A DNA stretch of 64,000 nt from Linyphia triangularis (Eukaryota; Arthropoda; Arachnida; Araneae; Linyphiidae). Below the pieces are notes generated by a model, which saw nothing but the letters and a program-made list of their open reading frames with translations, was not told where the DNA came from and did no database searches. Location: positions 7,757,796 through 7,821,795 of the forward strand of contig OZ021730.1 of NCBI GenBank assembly GCA_963978545.1, in the 5' to 3' direction. Both the position numbers and the translations under genes were made by a program. Positions 33,994 to 44,118 of the stretch are shown piece after piece. The first letter of the stretch is position 1; each line of letters begins with the position of its first letter.

Positions 33994-34559
33994 GAAATAG
34001 AAAGCAAAATTATTCGGGCACTAGAGTCCCACCCTCCATGGAGTCCGCGATCTCGGGTTAGTACATACCGGCAAGCAACTAAAATAATGAAAGGAAAGAA
34101 AATCGCAACTAAACAGTTACGCACGGTATGTCACTAACAGGTTATCCAGTGCCTATACGCGACAGACTCGTCCCTGTAGAAGTCTCCACCCTTAACGAGA
34201 TTCCCAGCAGACGAGTCGGACGCTTGATCCCTAGCCGCCGACGAAATCGGACGACCAGCCGATTGATACACACGGGACCAATGTGCACCTCCCGTTTATC
34301 TGAAGCAAGGGCCAAAGTAGTGTATTGGGGCAGTATGTCGTCCCTCAACTACCAGGATCCTCCTTTCCAAAGACACGGGTCTCCACGCACGGCAAACACG
34401 TGGGTGATATAATCCCCGAGAGAAGCTGATGGCAACAGAGCGGCGCAAAGCTTCTCAAGGGGAGCCCTCACCTCAGAAGAGGTAACCACAATGAGGGAAG
34501 GAAGGGAAGCCAAACTATACATACAAAACCAAAACGAGAAGGTAAAACAGAAGGAGGGA

Positions 34560-34627
34560 TAGATCACTGGGGTGCCCCGGGGTTGTGAAGCCCGTATTTA
34601 CTTATAGAAAGTAAACCCCCTGAGGGG
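34560..34627 (-). promoter_or_regulatory. Structured 5' end of LINE-2
   Basis: On the minus strand: CCCCTCAGGGGG hairpin, then TTTACTTTCTATAAGTAAAT hairpin, then TACGGGCTTCACAACCCCGG. Nearly identical to LINE-1. Confidence 0.5.
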
Positions 34628-35262
34628 TAAAGCAGGGAAGAAGGAAACGTTTTGCGTAATTCAAGAGGTCTATAACACGGTCCCTTAAAGTGAGGTTTTT
34701 TTTTTTCATTTTTACTTTCAATGGGGAAGTTGCACCTATACCCAAAATGCCGTAAAAATATATTTTTCCAAGAGAAAAATTGATGCTGTTTCTGAATATT
34801 CAATCAAAATGTTCAAAAAACGTTGCATTAAACATGAAAAATGCAATTAAATATGGGTGAAAACGTCAACAACATCACGTGACCGAAAACAGCCCTTTTG
34901 ACCTGTGACTTCAGGATACACTAAGACTCCGCACTCCGAGTAACCGAATGCTTGGATAATCTATAACTCCACACTTTAATATTTAAAATATTCATTACGA
35001 ATTTTTTAAATTTGATCTTTATTTTTTTTTAATAGTCCATACAAATTTATCATGCCGTTAGACCAAGGATTTAAAAAAGTACAATCAGTTAACCTTCCAA
35101 GAGTAGATTCTATCAGTATGATTGAATTTTCGGCAAGAAATCCAACCTTTGTGGGGGAAGAAATAAGAGGAGTTAAAATTCAAAGATTAGGGATTTTTAA
35201 ATTATAGAATTTTCTTTAATATTTGTTATCATTCATATGTTTTTCTGAGTTCTAATATAATT
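34628..35262. other. Non-coding stretch between LINE-2 and gypsy LTR
   Basis: No gene recognised. Confidence 0.4.
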
Positions 35263-35595
35263 TTGTTGGTCTTAAGGCCAACACGAAAATGTCGCCAAAT
35301 GGTCGCCAAGTTTGGCGACATTTGGCGATTTCTCGCCAAATTTGGCGACAAAAATTAGTAGCCAAAACCGTCGCCAACTTGGCTATATCTCGCCAATTTG
35401 GCGAGATTCCCATTACCCTGCTCCTTAAAACTCGCTTCCCAGAGTTACCTCTGTAAAACTCGTTATCAAGCATCAATACCCATATTGCTGGGAAACAAAC
35501 TAAAGACGAACTATTGCACTTCCTTATTCAAAATGTACATAATTTTTCCTATTTACAAAATTAACACTACGAAATATTTACAAATATTCATAACA
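35263..35595 (-). repeat. Gypsy 3' LTR (shortened)
   Basis: Matches the right LTR (43735-43856 plus 49857-50014): shared CCCTGCTCCTTAAAACTCGC, CCCAGAGTTACCTCTGTAAA and CTAAAGACGAACTATTGCAC. On the minus strand the LTR starts TGTTATGAATATTTG directly after a purine-rich CCTTGGGAGGGGGGAAA tract (polypurine primer site). The far boundary is uncertain; about 350 bp of the longer LTR appears to be missing. Confidence 0.7.
35280..35410. promoter_or_regulatory. Cluster of CGCCAA/TTGGCG words in the LTR
   Basis: About nine copies of CGCCAA or TTGGCG in 130 bp, in both orientations. A shorter cluster is at 43748-43800 in the other LTR. It could be a protein-binding array or a foldback structure; this is inference only. 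Confidence 0.4.
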
Positions 35596-35841
35596 TTTCC
35601 CCCCTCCCAAGGACTGCACGTCCCGGGCAGTACAGTTCCCGGAAAGGAAGGCTTACTTTCAAAGCAATAGCAAACACTCTGTGTTCGCTATAAAACTTAC
35701 TAATTTATATACAGAAAGAAAGAAACATTACTGAATAAATAAATAAATAAATAAATAATTAAATAAACAATAAACTTACAAATTTATATACACATGTGAC
35801 CAAGGTCTTAATGAATATATACACTTTATACATTAGGGGGA

Positions 35842-36766
35842 TTACAAACTATGGCCATAGTAAGGAGCTAACCTGTCGTAATGAACTACTCTAGGTTTAG
35901 AATTTGGTGACTTACGTATTCGGACCACGACATCATTCAGCCGGTTGAGGACTGTGTAAGGACCATCCCAGTGAGACTGAAGTTTGGGAGAAAGTCCTTT
36001 CTGTCGTTTCGGGTTCCAGAACCAAACCTTGTCACCTTCGTGGAATTGATGTCCTGTAGCCTTCGTGTCGTATCTGGTCTTCATCTTATCCGTCGCCAAG
36101 TTGATTCGCTCTCGGGCAAAATTGTGCACATCTTCAAACCGTGCCTGAAGATCCTCGACGTACTCCTCTGGCGATGAAGGTGCATCCGGAGGGCTGCCAA
36201 ACAACAGATCGCAAGGCAGACGAAGGTTATGACCGAAGAGCATCTGAGATGGGGAATAGCCGGTAGTTTCGTGGACAGCACTGCGATAGGCCAGAAGAAA
36301 CAAAGGTAACTTCTGATCCCAGTCCTGTTGGTTTCTTGAAACCATCAGTGAGAGGTTATTGAGGATGGTTCTGTTAAACCTCTCCACCATGCCATCCGAC
36401 TGTGGGTGTAAAGGCGTCGTCTGTGTTTTGTCAATGCCAAGTAGATCACAAAGTCCTTTCATTACAGCAGAGGTAAAATTCCTTCCTTGATCAGAGTGTA
36501 ACTGAAGAGGCACTCCAAATCTGGAAATCCAGCTCTGAACCATTACCTCTGCAACGGTGGTAGCCTTTTGATCAAGGATAGGATACGCTTCAGGCCACTT
36601 CGTAAAATAATCCATGACAACAAGGATGTATCTGTTGCCATCAGCAGATCGTGGCAGTGATCCCAAGATGTCAAACGCAATCCGTTCAAAAGACACTCCT
36701 ACATCGTAACGTTGCAGCTTTCCTCGACTGCGTTTCTTCGGTCCTTTCCGGGCTGATCGGCACTAC
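35842..36766 (-). pseudogene. Gypsy integrase catalytic domain and C-terminus
   Basis: Contains the rve core with catalytic Asp in FERIAFDILGSLPRS, Asp in LHSDQGRNFTS and Glu in DGMVERFNRT, followed by YRSAVHETTGYSPSQMLFG and a chromo-like C-terminal segment (KVWFWNPKRQKGLSPKL, DGPYTVLNRLN). Integrase inserts the element's cDNA into chromosomal DNA. An in-frame TAG near 36766, where related elements have Trp, separates it from the upstream zinc-binding part. Confidence 0.85.
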
Positions 36767-37342
36767 TTCTCCACTTCAACCCTCGACTTACTCCGGTAGT
36801 ACCGCTCTCGAACTCTTTGTAATCTCTTCATTACTCCATAGTGGCCTACAATTGGACTGCTATGTAGTTCTTTAAGAACGTCTGTGACTCGGGATCTTGG
36901 AAGCAAATGCTGCCATCGGGATATCTTTCCATCATCAGATTCGAACTTCCAGTACAACACGTTGTTTCGAATATGGTCAGGGTCCCAGAGGGCCCAATAT
37001 TGCTTTTTCGTAGGACTACAGATGGAAATGTCCTGCCAAGTTGGTGTCGCATTCGAAGACTCCTTAAAATCATCCTGTCCGGCAGAGATCGCAGCATTAT
37101 TCTTCTGCATTTCCTCTTGGCCCGAGAAAGTCTCTTTCTTCATCTCTTCTTGGCCAGAGGAAATCTCTTTCTTCATCTTTTCTTGGCTCGCTTTCATTTC
37201 TTCATACCATTCGGACATTCCCTTCTTCATCTCTTCTTGGCTCGCTTTCATTTCTTCACACCATTCGGACATTCCCTTCTTCATCTCCTTTTGGCTCGCT
37301 TTCATTTCTTCACACCATTCGGACATTCCCTTCTTCATCTCT
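36767..37342 (-). pseudogene. Gypsy gag-like coiled coil fused to integrase zinc-binding domain
   Basis: On the minus strand: several Glu/Met/Lys-rich repeats (unit MSEWCEEMKASQEEMKKG, 54 bp), then a linker (KKQYWALWDPDHIRNNVLYW) and an integrase HHCC-type segment with LHSSPIVGHYGVMKRL. In intact relatives protease, RT and RNase H lie between gag and this domain, so this is an internal deletion fusing the two. LINE-3 has inserted in the coiled coil. Confidence 0.75.
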
Positions 37343-37508
37343 TCTTGCCCTTTGGTTGGTTGGTTGGTTGAGTGGAGTTTAACGGCGCAAGGGCAACACA
37401 TGGGCCATACTGCGCCAACCAATCGTCAATCAGTTTTAAAATACATTAAAAGCAAATCATTGTTAATATTTAAAAGTTAAAAAATCAAAGATAAGATGAC
37501 GCAAATAT

Positions 37509-40500
37509 TTAAACGAGGTGGTAAAATCCAATGGCGTATAAAAATTTAAAAAGATTGTTGTGAGGAGGTGAACATAAAATAGATGAAAGTGGAGGATGAT
37601 TGGTATTAAAATACTGCTGTCTGGACGTATTAAAAGATCGACATTCATTTAAAACATGAAAAACTGAAAATATAACTCCACAGGTATTACATGTGGGGGC
37701 ATCTTCTGCCAGCAAAAGATGCACATGGGTAAAACGAGTGTGACCAATTCTAAGGCGTGTTAGGAGCACTTCCCTTTTCCGGGATTGCTGGAAGGGCTCG
37801 AATCCGGAAATTAAGGGCTGAAACGAACGCAGCTTGTTAGCTGTCTGTGCATCCCACATGGCCTGCCAAGTGAGAGACAGAGCAGTGTCACAAGCTTTTA
37901 TTGCGTCGTCAGGGCAGAGCCAAGTGCTCCTAGGTCCACTTGCTGATCGTGCGATGGAATCTGCGCGTTCATTACCCATGATCCCCACATGACCTGGGAT
38001 CCAACAAAAAAGGACTTTAAAATTTCTTTCACATAGAATGATGTGAGTTTTTAAAATTTCTAGAATAAAAGGATGGGTCTGGTTCAGTGGATTATTTAGT
38101 GCGTCTAAACAGCTTTTGGAATCTGTGTAAATAATCCACTGACCATGGCCTTGCTTTAAAATAAACTGCAAGGCCAAGAGAATAGCCAGGGACTCAGCTG
38201 AGAAAACGGAGCTGCTATGGTGCAGTTCTCGAGACATGATGATATTGTCATGAACTGCAGCAGCTCCTACATGCCCCTGACTTTTAGACCCATCCGCATA
38301 TACTGACTTAAACTTGGAAAAATTACATCTATGACAGTAAAATAAATTTGTAAATATTATGTCGGGTGTATCACTTTTTTTAAAATTGTTAAATATATTC
38401 AAAACAACAATTTGATGAGAATGCCAGGGTGGAATGGAGAATGAAATGGGGCGAACTTTAAAATTGTCAATATTGTGAAATGAGAGAATGGATTTGACTC
38501 TCAATGAAAAAGATGGAATGAATGATGGGCGTGCGTTAAAAAGCCGATGATAAAGAGGGTTAAAAATATGGTCTAAAAGAGGATGAGAAGGATGATTTTT
38601 TACTTTAAAATAGAATTTTAAAGAAAGTTTATCCCGTCTCAGCCCCAGAGAGGCTTCCCGACAAAGCACGTATAAACTTTGCACCGGTGATGTACTAAAT
38701 GCTCCTGATGCGATCCTGAGACCTGAATGGTGAACAGGATCCAGGAGCATTAGAGCCGTTTTTCTGGCTGATCCGTACACCACCGAGCCGTAGTCAAGTA
38801 TGGAACGGACCAGGCACCTGTATATCTTTAACATGGAGGTTGTTTCAGCTCCCCAGGAAGTGTTAGAGAGAACTTTCAGGAGATTCAGGACTTTATTGCA
38901 CTTTAGTTTTAGATGTTTGATATGTGGCAGGAAAGTGAGCTTAGAGTCAAATATTATACCGAGAAATTTGGTTTCAGAGACAATGGGTATTTGAACTCCA
39001 TTTAAATAAATCCCTGGGTCATTGTGAAGCTCACGTTTCCTGCAGAAGTGCATGGCAACGGTTTTTTCAGCTGAAAACGTAAACCCGTTCTGGTTAGCCC
39101 AGTCTGTGATTCTCCTGATAGCCAGCTGAAGCTGTCTCTCTATGAGTGACATATTCGTTGAGGCGCAAGACATTTGAAAATCGTCAACAAACAACGTCCC
39201 TGACACAGATAGAGGTAGACAGGACAAAAGGCTGTTGACTTTGACGATGAACAGTGCGCAGCTCAACACACTTCCCTGGGGGACACCTTGTTCTTGTATG
39301 AACTCGTCAGATAATATTGAGTTTATTCGCACTTGGAAGATTCTTCGTTTCAAGAAGTTTTCAATAAATAGAGGTAGATTTCCTCGCAGACCTAAATTAT
39401 GTAGGTCCTTGAGTATACCATATCTCCAAGTACGATCATACGCTTTCTCCATGTCAAAGAATACAGATACCAAATGGTTCCGCTTGACAAAAGCCTCCCG
39501 AATTGAAGTTTCGAGGAGGAGCAAGTTGTCAATAGTGCTTCGTCCACGACGAAAACCACTCTGGAACCGAGACAGGCAGTTATTATATTCTAAATAAAAT
39601 AAAAGACGTGCATTAACCAGTTTTTCTAGGAGTTTGCAAAAACAACTAGTTAATGCAATTGGGCGATAACTAGAGGGATTCTTGGGGTCTTTGCCAGGTT
39701 TTACAATTGGTATAATTAGAGCTCGTTGCCAGTTGGATGGAAACGTATTTTCTTGCCAAATACGGTTAAACAGTTTCAATATAAGCTTGAGCTGGAGAGG
39801 CTGGAGATGTTTAAGCATTGAATAATGTATGTTGTCTGGCCCAACAGAAGAATTGTTGGAACCAGATAATGCTTGCATCAACTCGGCCAAAGTAAATTCG
39901 GAATTATAACCTTCCGAAGAAGCAGAAACAAAATTTAACTTTGTTCTCTCAGCTCGAAGCTTATATGATGCGAACGGCTCTTTATAATTGGAATTGCTCG
40001 ATACCTCGGCGAATGCATCTCCAAGAGTATCGGCAATATCCTTCGGGTCTGAAACAATTCCCAGATGGTTCTCTAAGATGGAGATAGAGTAATTGGGATA
40101 ACGGCCCTTGATCTTATTGACCTTGTTCCAGACCCTCTTGGAAGACGTTGAGGAAGTTATGCTGCTAACATAATTCCTCCAAGAATCCCTCTGGCTTCGG
40201 CGGCGGATCTGACGCGCCTCAACTCGTGCCCGTTTTAAGTTGACAAGATTTGTCATAGTGGGGGACCTGCGAAAAATACCCCACAAATTTTTTTGTTTTT
40301 TATGGGCAAGTCTGCAGTTTTGGTTCCACCACGGTTTGGATTGTTTCGGTAGTTTTGTTGATGATACAGGTATAGCAAGGTGGGCAGCTTCAATAATGGC
40401 GTTGGTGACAGATTGTACAGCTACATCGATGTCATCCTGGTCCACCATCTCGTCAGAAAGAGAAACGACAGAAGAAAACATGTCCCAATCCGCCCTTTCG

Positions 40501-41201
40501 ATGATGAATAGGGGTTGGCGGATTACAGGAGTATTTAAACTTCCTTGGTAGTTTAGGACCACGGGAAAATGATCACTGTGGAAAGGATCATTTTCCACAA
40601 AAAACGTCCAATCAGAAAAAAGAGATGGTGAACACAGGGCGAGATCGATGGCATGAAAAGTCCTCGATGGGGCGTGGAAGTATGTATGTTGCCCATTGTT
40701 AAAAATACAGAGATGTTGGTCTGCAATTAACTTCTCGATTTGTCTTCCACGGTTGTTGATGTCTGGGCTACCCCAAAGAGGATTGTGGCCATTAAAATCC
40801 CCCATTAAAATAAAAGGGGAAGGAAGCTGTCCACAAAGCCTGTTTAAATCTGCTTGTATATTAAGATTAGGGGGAAGGTAAACAGAACAGACAGTTATTA
40901 ATTTTTTGTGTATGGCGACACGGACGGCAACAACTTGAAGGTTGGTCGAGAGCGATAGCGGGGTGGAGGGACTGCTATTTGATGTAAATATAGCGACACC
41001 ACCGCTAGCTCTGTCGCCGCTGACATAGTCCTTCCGGAGAGGACTATATCCCCTAACAAGAGAGCTCTGAAAAGGCTTCAAGAGCGTCTCTTGCAAACAG
41101 ATACAAACAGGTTTATATTCATCAACTAGATGTTTAATGTCTACCGAGTTGTGGTGGAAACCGCGACAATTCCAAGAAAGGAGACTGAATTTTAAGATAT
41201 A
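37509..41201 (-). CDS. LINE-3 ORF2: endonuclease-RT-RNase H, open throughout but no AUG
   Basis: Open for about 1,230 codons. The N-terminus reads SWNCRGFHHNS, then LQETLLKPF, GDFNGHNPLW and SDHFPV (endonuclease). RT motifs: YRPIALTSCFCKLLE, GFRRGRSTIDN, FFDMEKAYDR, QGVPQGSVLS and LFVDDFQMS. RNase H motifs: YADGSKS, AESLAILLALQF, YTDSKSCLDAL and HVGIMGNERADS. A terminal Cys/His-containing segment follows. All visible catalytic residues are kept. Where LINE-1 has ATGTTTTCTTGG, this copy reads CTCCTTTCTTGG, so no in-frame AUG precedes the endonuclease; the frame opens just after a TAA at 41202-41204 and overlaps the end of ORF1. Initiation must be non-AUG, coupled to ORF1, or lost. Confidence 0.9.
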   Translation of the reverse strand, partial: YILKFSLLSWNCRGFHHNSVDIKHLVDEYKPVCICLQETLLKPFQSSLVRGYSPLRKDYVSGDRASGGVAIFTSNSSPSTPLSLSTNLQVVAVRVAIHKKLITVCSVYLPPNLNIQADLNRLCGQLPSPFILMGDFNGHNPLWGSPDINNRGRQIEKLIADQHLCIFNNGQHTYFHAPSRTFHAIDLALCSPSLFSDWTFFVENDPFHSDHFPVVLNYQGSLNTPVIRQPLFIIERADWDMFSSVVSLSDEMVDQDDIDVAVQSVTNAIIEAAHLAIPVSSTKLPKQSKPWWNQNCRLAHKKQKNLWGIFRRSPTMTNLVNLKRARVEARQIRRRSQRDSWRNYVSSITSSTSSKRVWNKVNKIKGRYPNYSISILENHLGIVSDPKDIADTLGDAFAEVSSNSNYKEPFASYKLRAERTKLNFVSASSEGYNSEFTLAELMQALSGSNNSSVGPDNIHYSMLKHLQPLQLKLILKLFNRIWQENTFPSNWQRALIIPIVKPGKDPKNPSSYRPIALTSCFCKLLEKLVNARLLFYLEYNNCLSRFQSGFRRGRSTIDNLLLLETSIREAFVKRNHLVSVFFDMEKAYDRTWRYGILKDLHNLGLRGNLPLFIENFLKRRIFQVRINSILSDEFIQEQGVPQGSVLSCALFIVKVNSLLSCLPLSVSGTLFVDDFQMSCASTNMSLIERQLQLAIRRITDWANQNGFTFSAEKTVAMHFCRKRELHNDPGIYLNGVQIPIVSETKFLGIIFDSKLTFLPHIKHLKLKCNKVLNLLKVLSNTSWGAETTSMLKIYRCLVRSILDYGSVVYGSARKTALMLLDPVHHSGLRIASGAFSTSPVQSLYVLCREASLGLRRDKLSLKFYFKVKNHPSHPLLDHIFNPLYHRLFNARPSFIPSFSLRVKSILSFHNIDNFKVRPISFSIPPWHSHQIVVLNIFNNFKKSDTPDIIFTNLFYCHRCNFSKFKSVYADGSKSQGHVGAAAVHDNIIMSRELHHSSSVFSAESLAILLALQFILKQGHGQWIIYTDSKSCLDALNNPLNQTHPFILEILKTHIILCERNFKVLFCWIPGHVGIMGNERADSIARSASGPRSTWLCPDDAIKACDTALSLTWQAMWDAQTANKLRSFQPLISGFEPFQQSRKREVLLTRLRIGHTRFTHVHLLLAEDAPTCNTCGVIFSVFHVLNECRSFNTSRQQYFNTNHPPLSSILCSPPHNNLFKFLYAIGFYHLV

Positions 41202-42592
41202 TTAATATCAGTCCGCCTTTCTTTTGACTTGCTCCTAGGTTGGAGATTAATAGGAGACTCCATACCCAGTTCTACCTCCATATCACCGGAATCAGATAGC
41301 CCTGAAATAGCCTCTTCTTCCGATGACAAATCTGATTTACCATGATCAATTGATTTAGTTTTTGAAATTTTTTGTGTCAATGGCAAGGTATTGTTTTCAG
41401 GTTCAGAGTTTTTTTTATTTTTGGAGAGCACCTTAAGTTTAAGGGCTTCTCCAGGTTTAGTAATAGACTTTATTACAGGTTTAGGGGTTGTTGTTGTTGT
41501 TTGTGGAGACACCGATGAGGGTTTAAGGTTTTTAATCGAGACTAATTTTGTCTGGATTGCAGTGGTTGTGGTTTTTGGTTTGGTAATGGTTGATGAAGTA
41601 GGGGTTTGGAGTAGGCAAGGATATGAAATATTGGTTTGAACACTAATGCTATTTGAAGATTTAGGGTGAAGTGCAGTGGAGTATGTCTTTTGGCCAGTTG
41701 CAGATGGATTTGCTGGCACTAGGGCTTTTGCCTCAGCATAGGACATACGGCTTGTGGATCTAATCTCTTGGATCTTTTTTTCACGCAGCCATTCTGGGCA
41801 TGATCGGGAGAATGCAGGATGGCTGCCATTGCAATTGATGCAATGGGGATCTGCGCCACAATCCCGATCAGCATGGTCTGCTGATCCACACTTAGCACAT
41901 ATGTCCTGCCGATTGCACGTGTTCTTGGAATGGCCGAACCGTTGGCACTTAAAGCAGCGCAACGGATTCGGGATGTAAGGGCAGTTAAGATATCCAGTTT
42001 TAATGTTTTTTGGCAAGACAGGAGTATTAAATGTCAGGATTACATGTTTTGTTTTAAGAATATTGTCGCTCTTTTTTATTGTTATGCGATGAGCACGAAT
42101 CACGCCCTGACTCGAGAGTTCAGAGACGAGTTCGTCCTCATCCACATTTTGTAAGTCATATTCGGAAATTACTCCTTGGCAATTATTGAGAGATTTATGG
42201 GGCATTGTAGTGATAGGTATATTTGCAAGTGTTTTAAGGTTAGTAACGGTTTGAGACTGAAGGGCATTAGCTGTTTCAATTAATAGGTCGCCAGAACGTA
42301 GTCTTTTGATAGATTTGGGGTCTCCAACTGCTCCTTGCATGGCCTTTTGAAAGAAGAATGGTGATTTGGATTTAAACGTGGGATCAGGTGATTGAATGAC
42401 AAAAAAGGTAGGGAGGTTAACAGAAATTTTCTTTGATTGAACAGATGTGAGCGGTAAATCAGATGGTCTTTTGGTTTGAGGTGAATTAAGGTTTAAGGTG
42501 GGTTTGTTCTGGTGAATCAAGGCTTCACCAGTGCCTGTAGATTTTGAAAGTTCCATATTGTATTTTATTTTTTCGTCTCGATGCGTTCCCAC
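41192..42592 (-). CDS. LINE-3 ORF1: zinc-knuckle RNA-binding protein
   Basis: Up to 466 residues if read from the first listed codon; the probable start is the Met of MELSKSTGTG about 12 codons in (near 42555). PRE_C2HC-like domain (about 70-200), then CFKCQRFGHSKNTC, CAKCGSADHADRDC and CINCNGSHPAFSRSC knuckles, a long Thr/Lys/Pro-rich linker and an acidic DLSSEEEAIS segment. Intact. Closest in this window to LINE-1 ORF1. Confidence 0.9.
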   Translation of the reverse strand: MGTHRDEKIKYNMELSKSTGTGEALIHQNKPTLNLNSPQTKRPSDLPLTSVQSKKISVNLPTFFVIQSPDPTFKSKSPFFFQKAMQGAVGDPKSIKRLRSGDLLIETANALQSQTVTNLKTLANIPITTMPHKSLNNCQGVISEYDLQNVDEDELVSELSSQGVIRAHRITIKKSDNILKTKHVILTFNTPVLPKNIKTGYLNCPYIPNPLRCFKCQRFGHSKNTCNRQDICAKCGSADHADRDCGADPHCINCNGSHPAFSRSCPEWLREKKIQEIRSTSRMSYAEAKALVPANPSATGQKTYSTALHPKSSNSISVQTNISYPCLLQTPTSSTITKPKTTTTAIQTKLVSIKNLKPSSVSPQTTTTTPKPVIKSITKPGEALKLKVLSKNKKNSEPENNTLPLTQKISKTKSIDHGKSDLSSEEEAISGLSDSGDMEVELGMESPINLQPRSKSKERRTDINIS

Positions 42593-43109
42593 CCATCACA
42601 GAGCCCAACAAGGGGAGACCCTTGGGGTCTCAGGGATAGCATCGAGATATAGCATTACGGCTTCGGGTTGTGATCCGCGGGGCAACCCTAACCGCAATGC
42701 TAACCCTAAGCAGTGAAGATGTTATTACACTACCAGCCGATTGACAGAAGGGGGCTACCTCCTGCCACCCGTCTACAGTGAATCCTGGGCCAAAGGGCAC
42801 GCATGCGAGGACCCAACCATGTGAATCCTACGCAAGGTAACCCCAGGATCCCATTCTCCCCCTTACGGGACGCCACGCACGGCAAACACGTGGGTTGGTA
42901 AAATCCAACAAAAAAGCAGCAACATAATACAAGTAAAAGAAACTAAACCCAGAAATTCAAGTAACATAACTTAACTCAAAAATAAAAGTGAAAAATTGAA
43001 ATGATCAAACATATAAAAAGTTATGGAATCAAACAAATGAACAGAACGAAAAAGTAATAAAACAGTACATACGGTAGGGCCTAACACAAAAGGAAAGAAA
43101 AGAAAATGC

Positions 43110-43174
43110 TAGGCCCAGCTAGGGTACCTCGGGTTTGCCATGCCCGTACTCACAAGATGTGAGCCCCCGAGGGG
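43110..43174 (-). promoter_or_regulatory. Structured 5' end of LINE-3
   Basis: Minus strand: CCCCTCGGGGG hairpin, then CTCACA-TCT-TGTGAG hairpin, then TACGGGC...ACCCGAGG. The second stem differs in sequence from the other LINEs but still pairs. Confidence 0.5.
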
Positions 43175-43349
43175 TCTTGCCCTTTGGATAATTTCTTCTG
43201 CATCTCTTCTTGGCTTTACTTCATCTCTTCCTGCCCTTAGGACATTTTCTTCTCCATTTCTTGCATGAAAGCAAAAAGCTGTTGAAATGTTCCATCTTGT
43301 TCCGTCATTGCTCTGGTAATCGGCATCAAATCCCACTTCTGACACCAGT
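43175..43349 (-). pseudogene. Gypsy gag start and primer-binding region
   Basis: The minus strand reads TGGTGTCAGAAGTGGG (typical of arthropod gypsy primer-binding regions) followed by a frame starting TEQDGTFQQLFAFMQEMEKK and broken by stops before the LINE-3 insertion. The remainder continues at 37342. Confidence 0.65.
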
Positions 43350-43856
43350 TGTTGCTTGGACGGGTTCGAAAGATTTGAAGCCAAAGCAGATCAAAACTTG
43401 CAGACATTTATTCCAATATAATTCTTTACAGATTCTCTTACAGCTCCAGAACTTCTCGTTCCAGCAGACAGGATACAGCTCTTTTCACCTCAATAGAGCA
43501 CAAAACAGCTGTTAAAAACTTGTCAACAACTGCTAAATCGCCGCAAAAGACAATGCAATATAGTTCGCTCAGTATCTCCAGTCAACTAATTCAGTGACTC
43601 AAAATCCAAGAACTACTCTCACGGCCGGTTTTATATAGGAGTCAATACTTCTGGAGACTTCTAGAGGTATATATTTGGAGAACTTTCCAGATAGTAGTCG
43701 AAAAGTCCTATACATGTACATGGGGACCGAAAATGTCTGCAAATGATCGCCAAAAAGTTTGGCGACATTTGGCGATTTCTCGCCATATTTGGCGAGATTC
43801 CCATTACCACAATGTTAAACGCCCTGCTCCTTAAAACTCGCTTCCCAGAGTTATCT

Positions 43857-43925
43857 ACCCCTCAGGGGGTTTACTTTCTCAAAGTAAATACGGGATTCAC
43901 AACCCCGAGATGCCCCAGTGATCTA
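43857..43925 (+). promoter_or_regulatory. Structured 5' end of LINE-4
   Basis: CCCCTCAGGGGG hairpin, then TTTACTTT-CTC-AAAGTAAA (8-bp stem), then TACGGGATTCACAACCCCG. Confidence 0.5.
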
Positions 43926-44118
43926 TCCCTCCTTCTGTTTTACCTTCTTTTTTGGGTTCTGTTTTTATTGTTTGGCTTCTCTTCCTTCCCTCGTTGTGGT
44001 TACCTCTTCAGAGGTGAGGGCTCCCCTTGAGAAGCTTTGTGCCGCTCTGTTGCCATCAGCTTCTCTCGGGTATTTAATCACCCACGTGTTTGCCGTGCGT
44101 GTAGACCCGTGTCTCTGG

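Larger units (their letters stand above)
28961..34627 (-). mobile_element. LINE-2 copy of this window (lineage B)
   Basis: Full-length minus-strand LINE. The structured 5' end lies at 34627, and the 3' hairpin (TTTGGCGCAGCATGGCCC... in sense orientation) and (CAAA)n tail lie at 28961-29030. The ORFs belong to the same lineage as LINE-4. No clear target duplication was found (TAAAGCAGGGAAG on one side, ATTCTCGGA on the other), so one flank may be rearranged. Confidence 0.88.
37356..43174 (-). mobile_element. LINE-3 copy of this window: nearly intact (lineage A)
   Basis: Flanked by TCTTGCCCTTTGG (37343-37355 and 43175-43187) inside gypsy gag. Both ORFs are open over their whole length. The 3' end has the GGCGCAGTATGGCCC...GCGCC hairpin and a (AACC)n tail. 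The 5' UTR differs from those of LINE-1, -2 and -4 apart from the initial double hairpin and a CCCACGTGTTTGCCGTGCGT word. It is the most intact element in the window. Confidence 0.93.
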
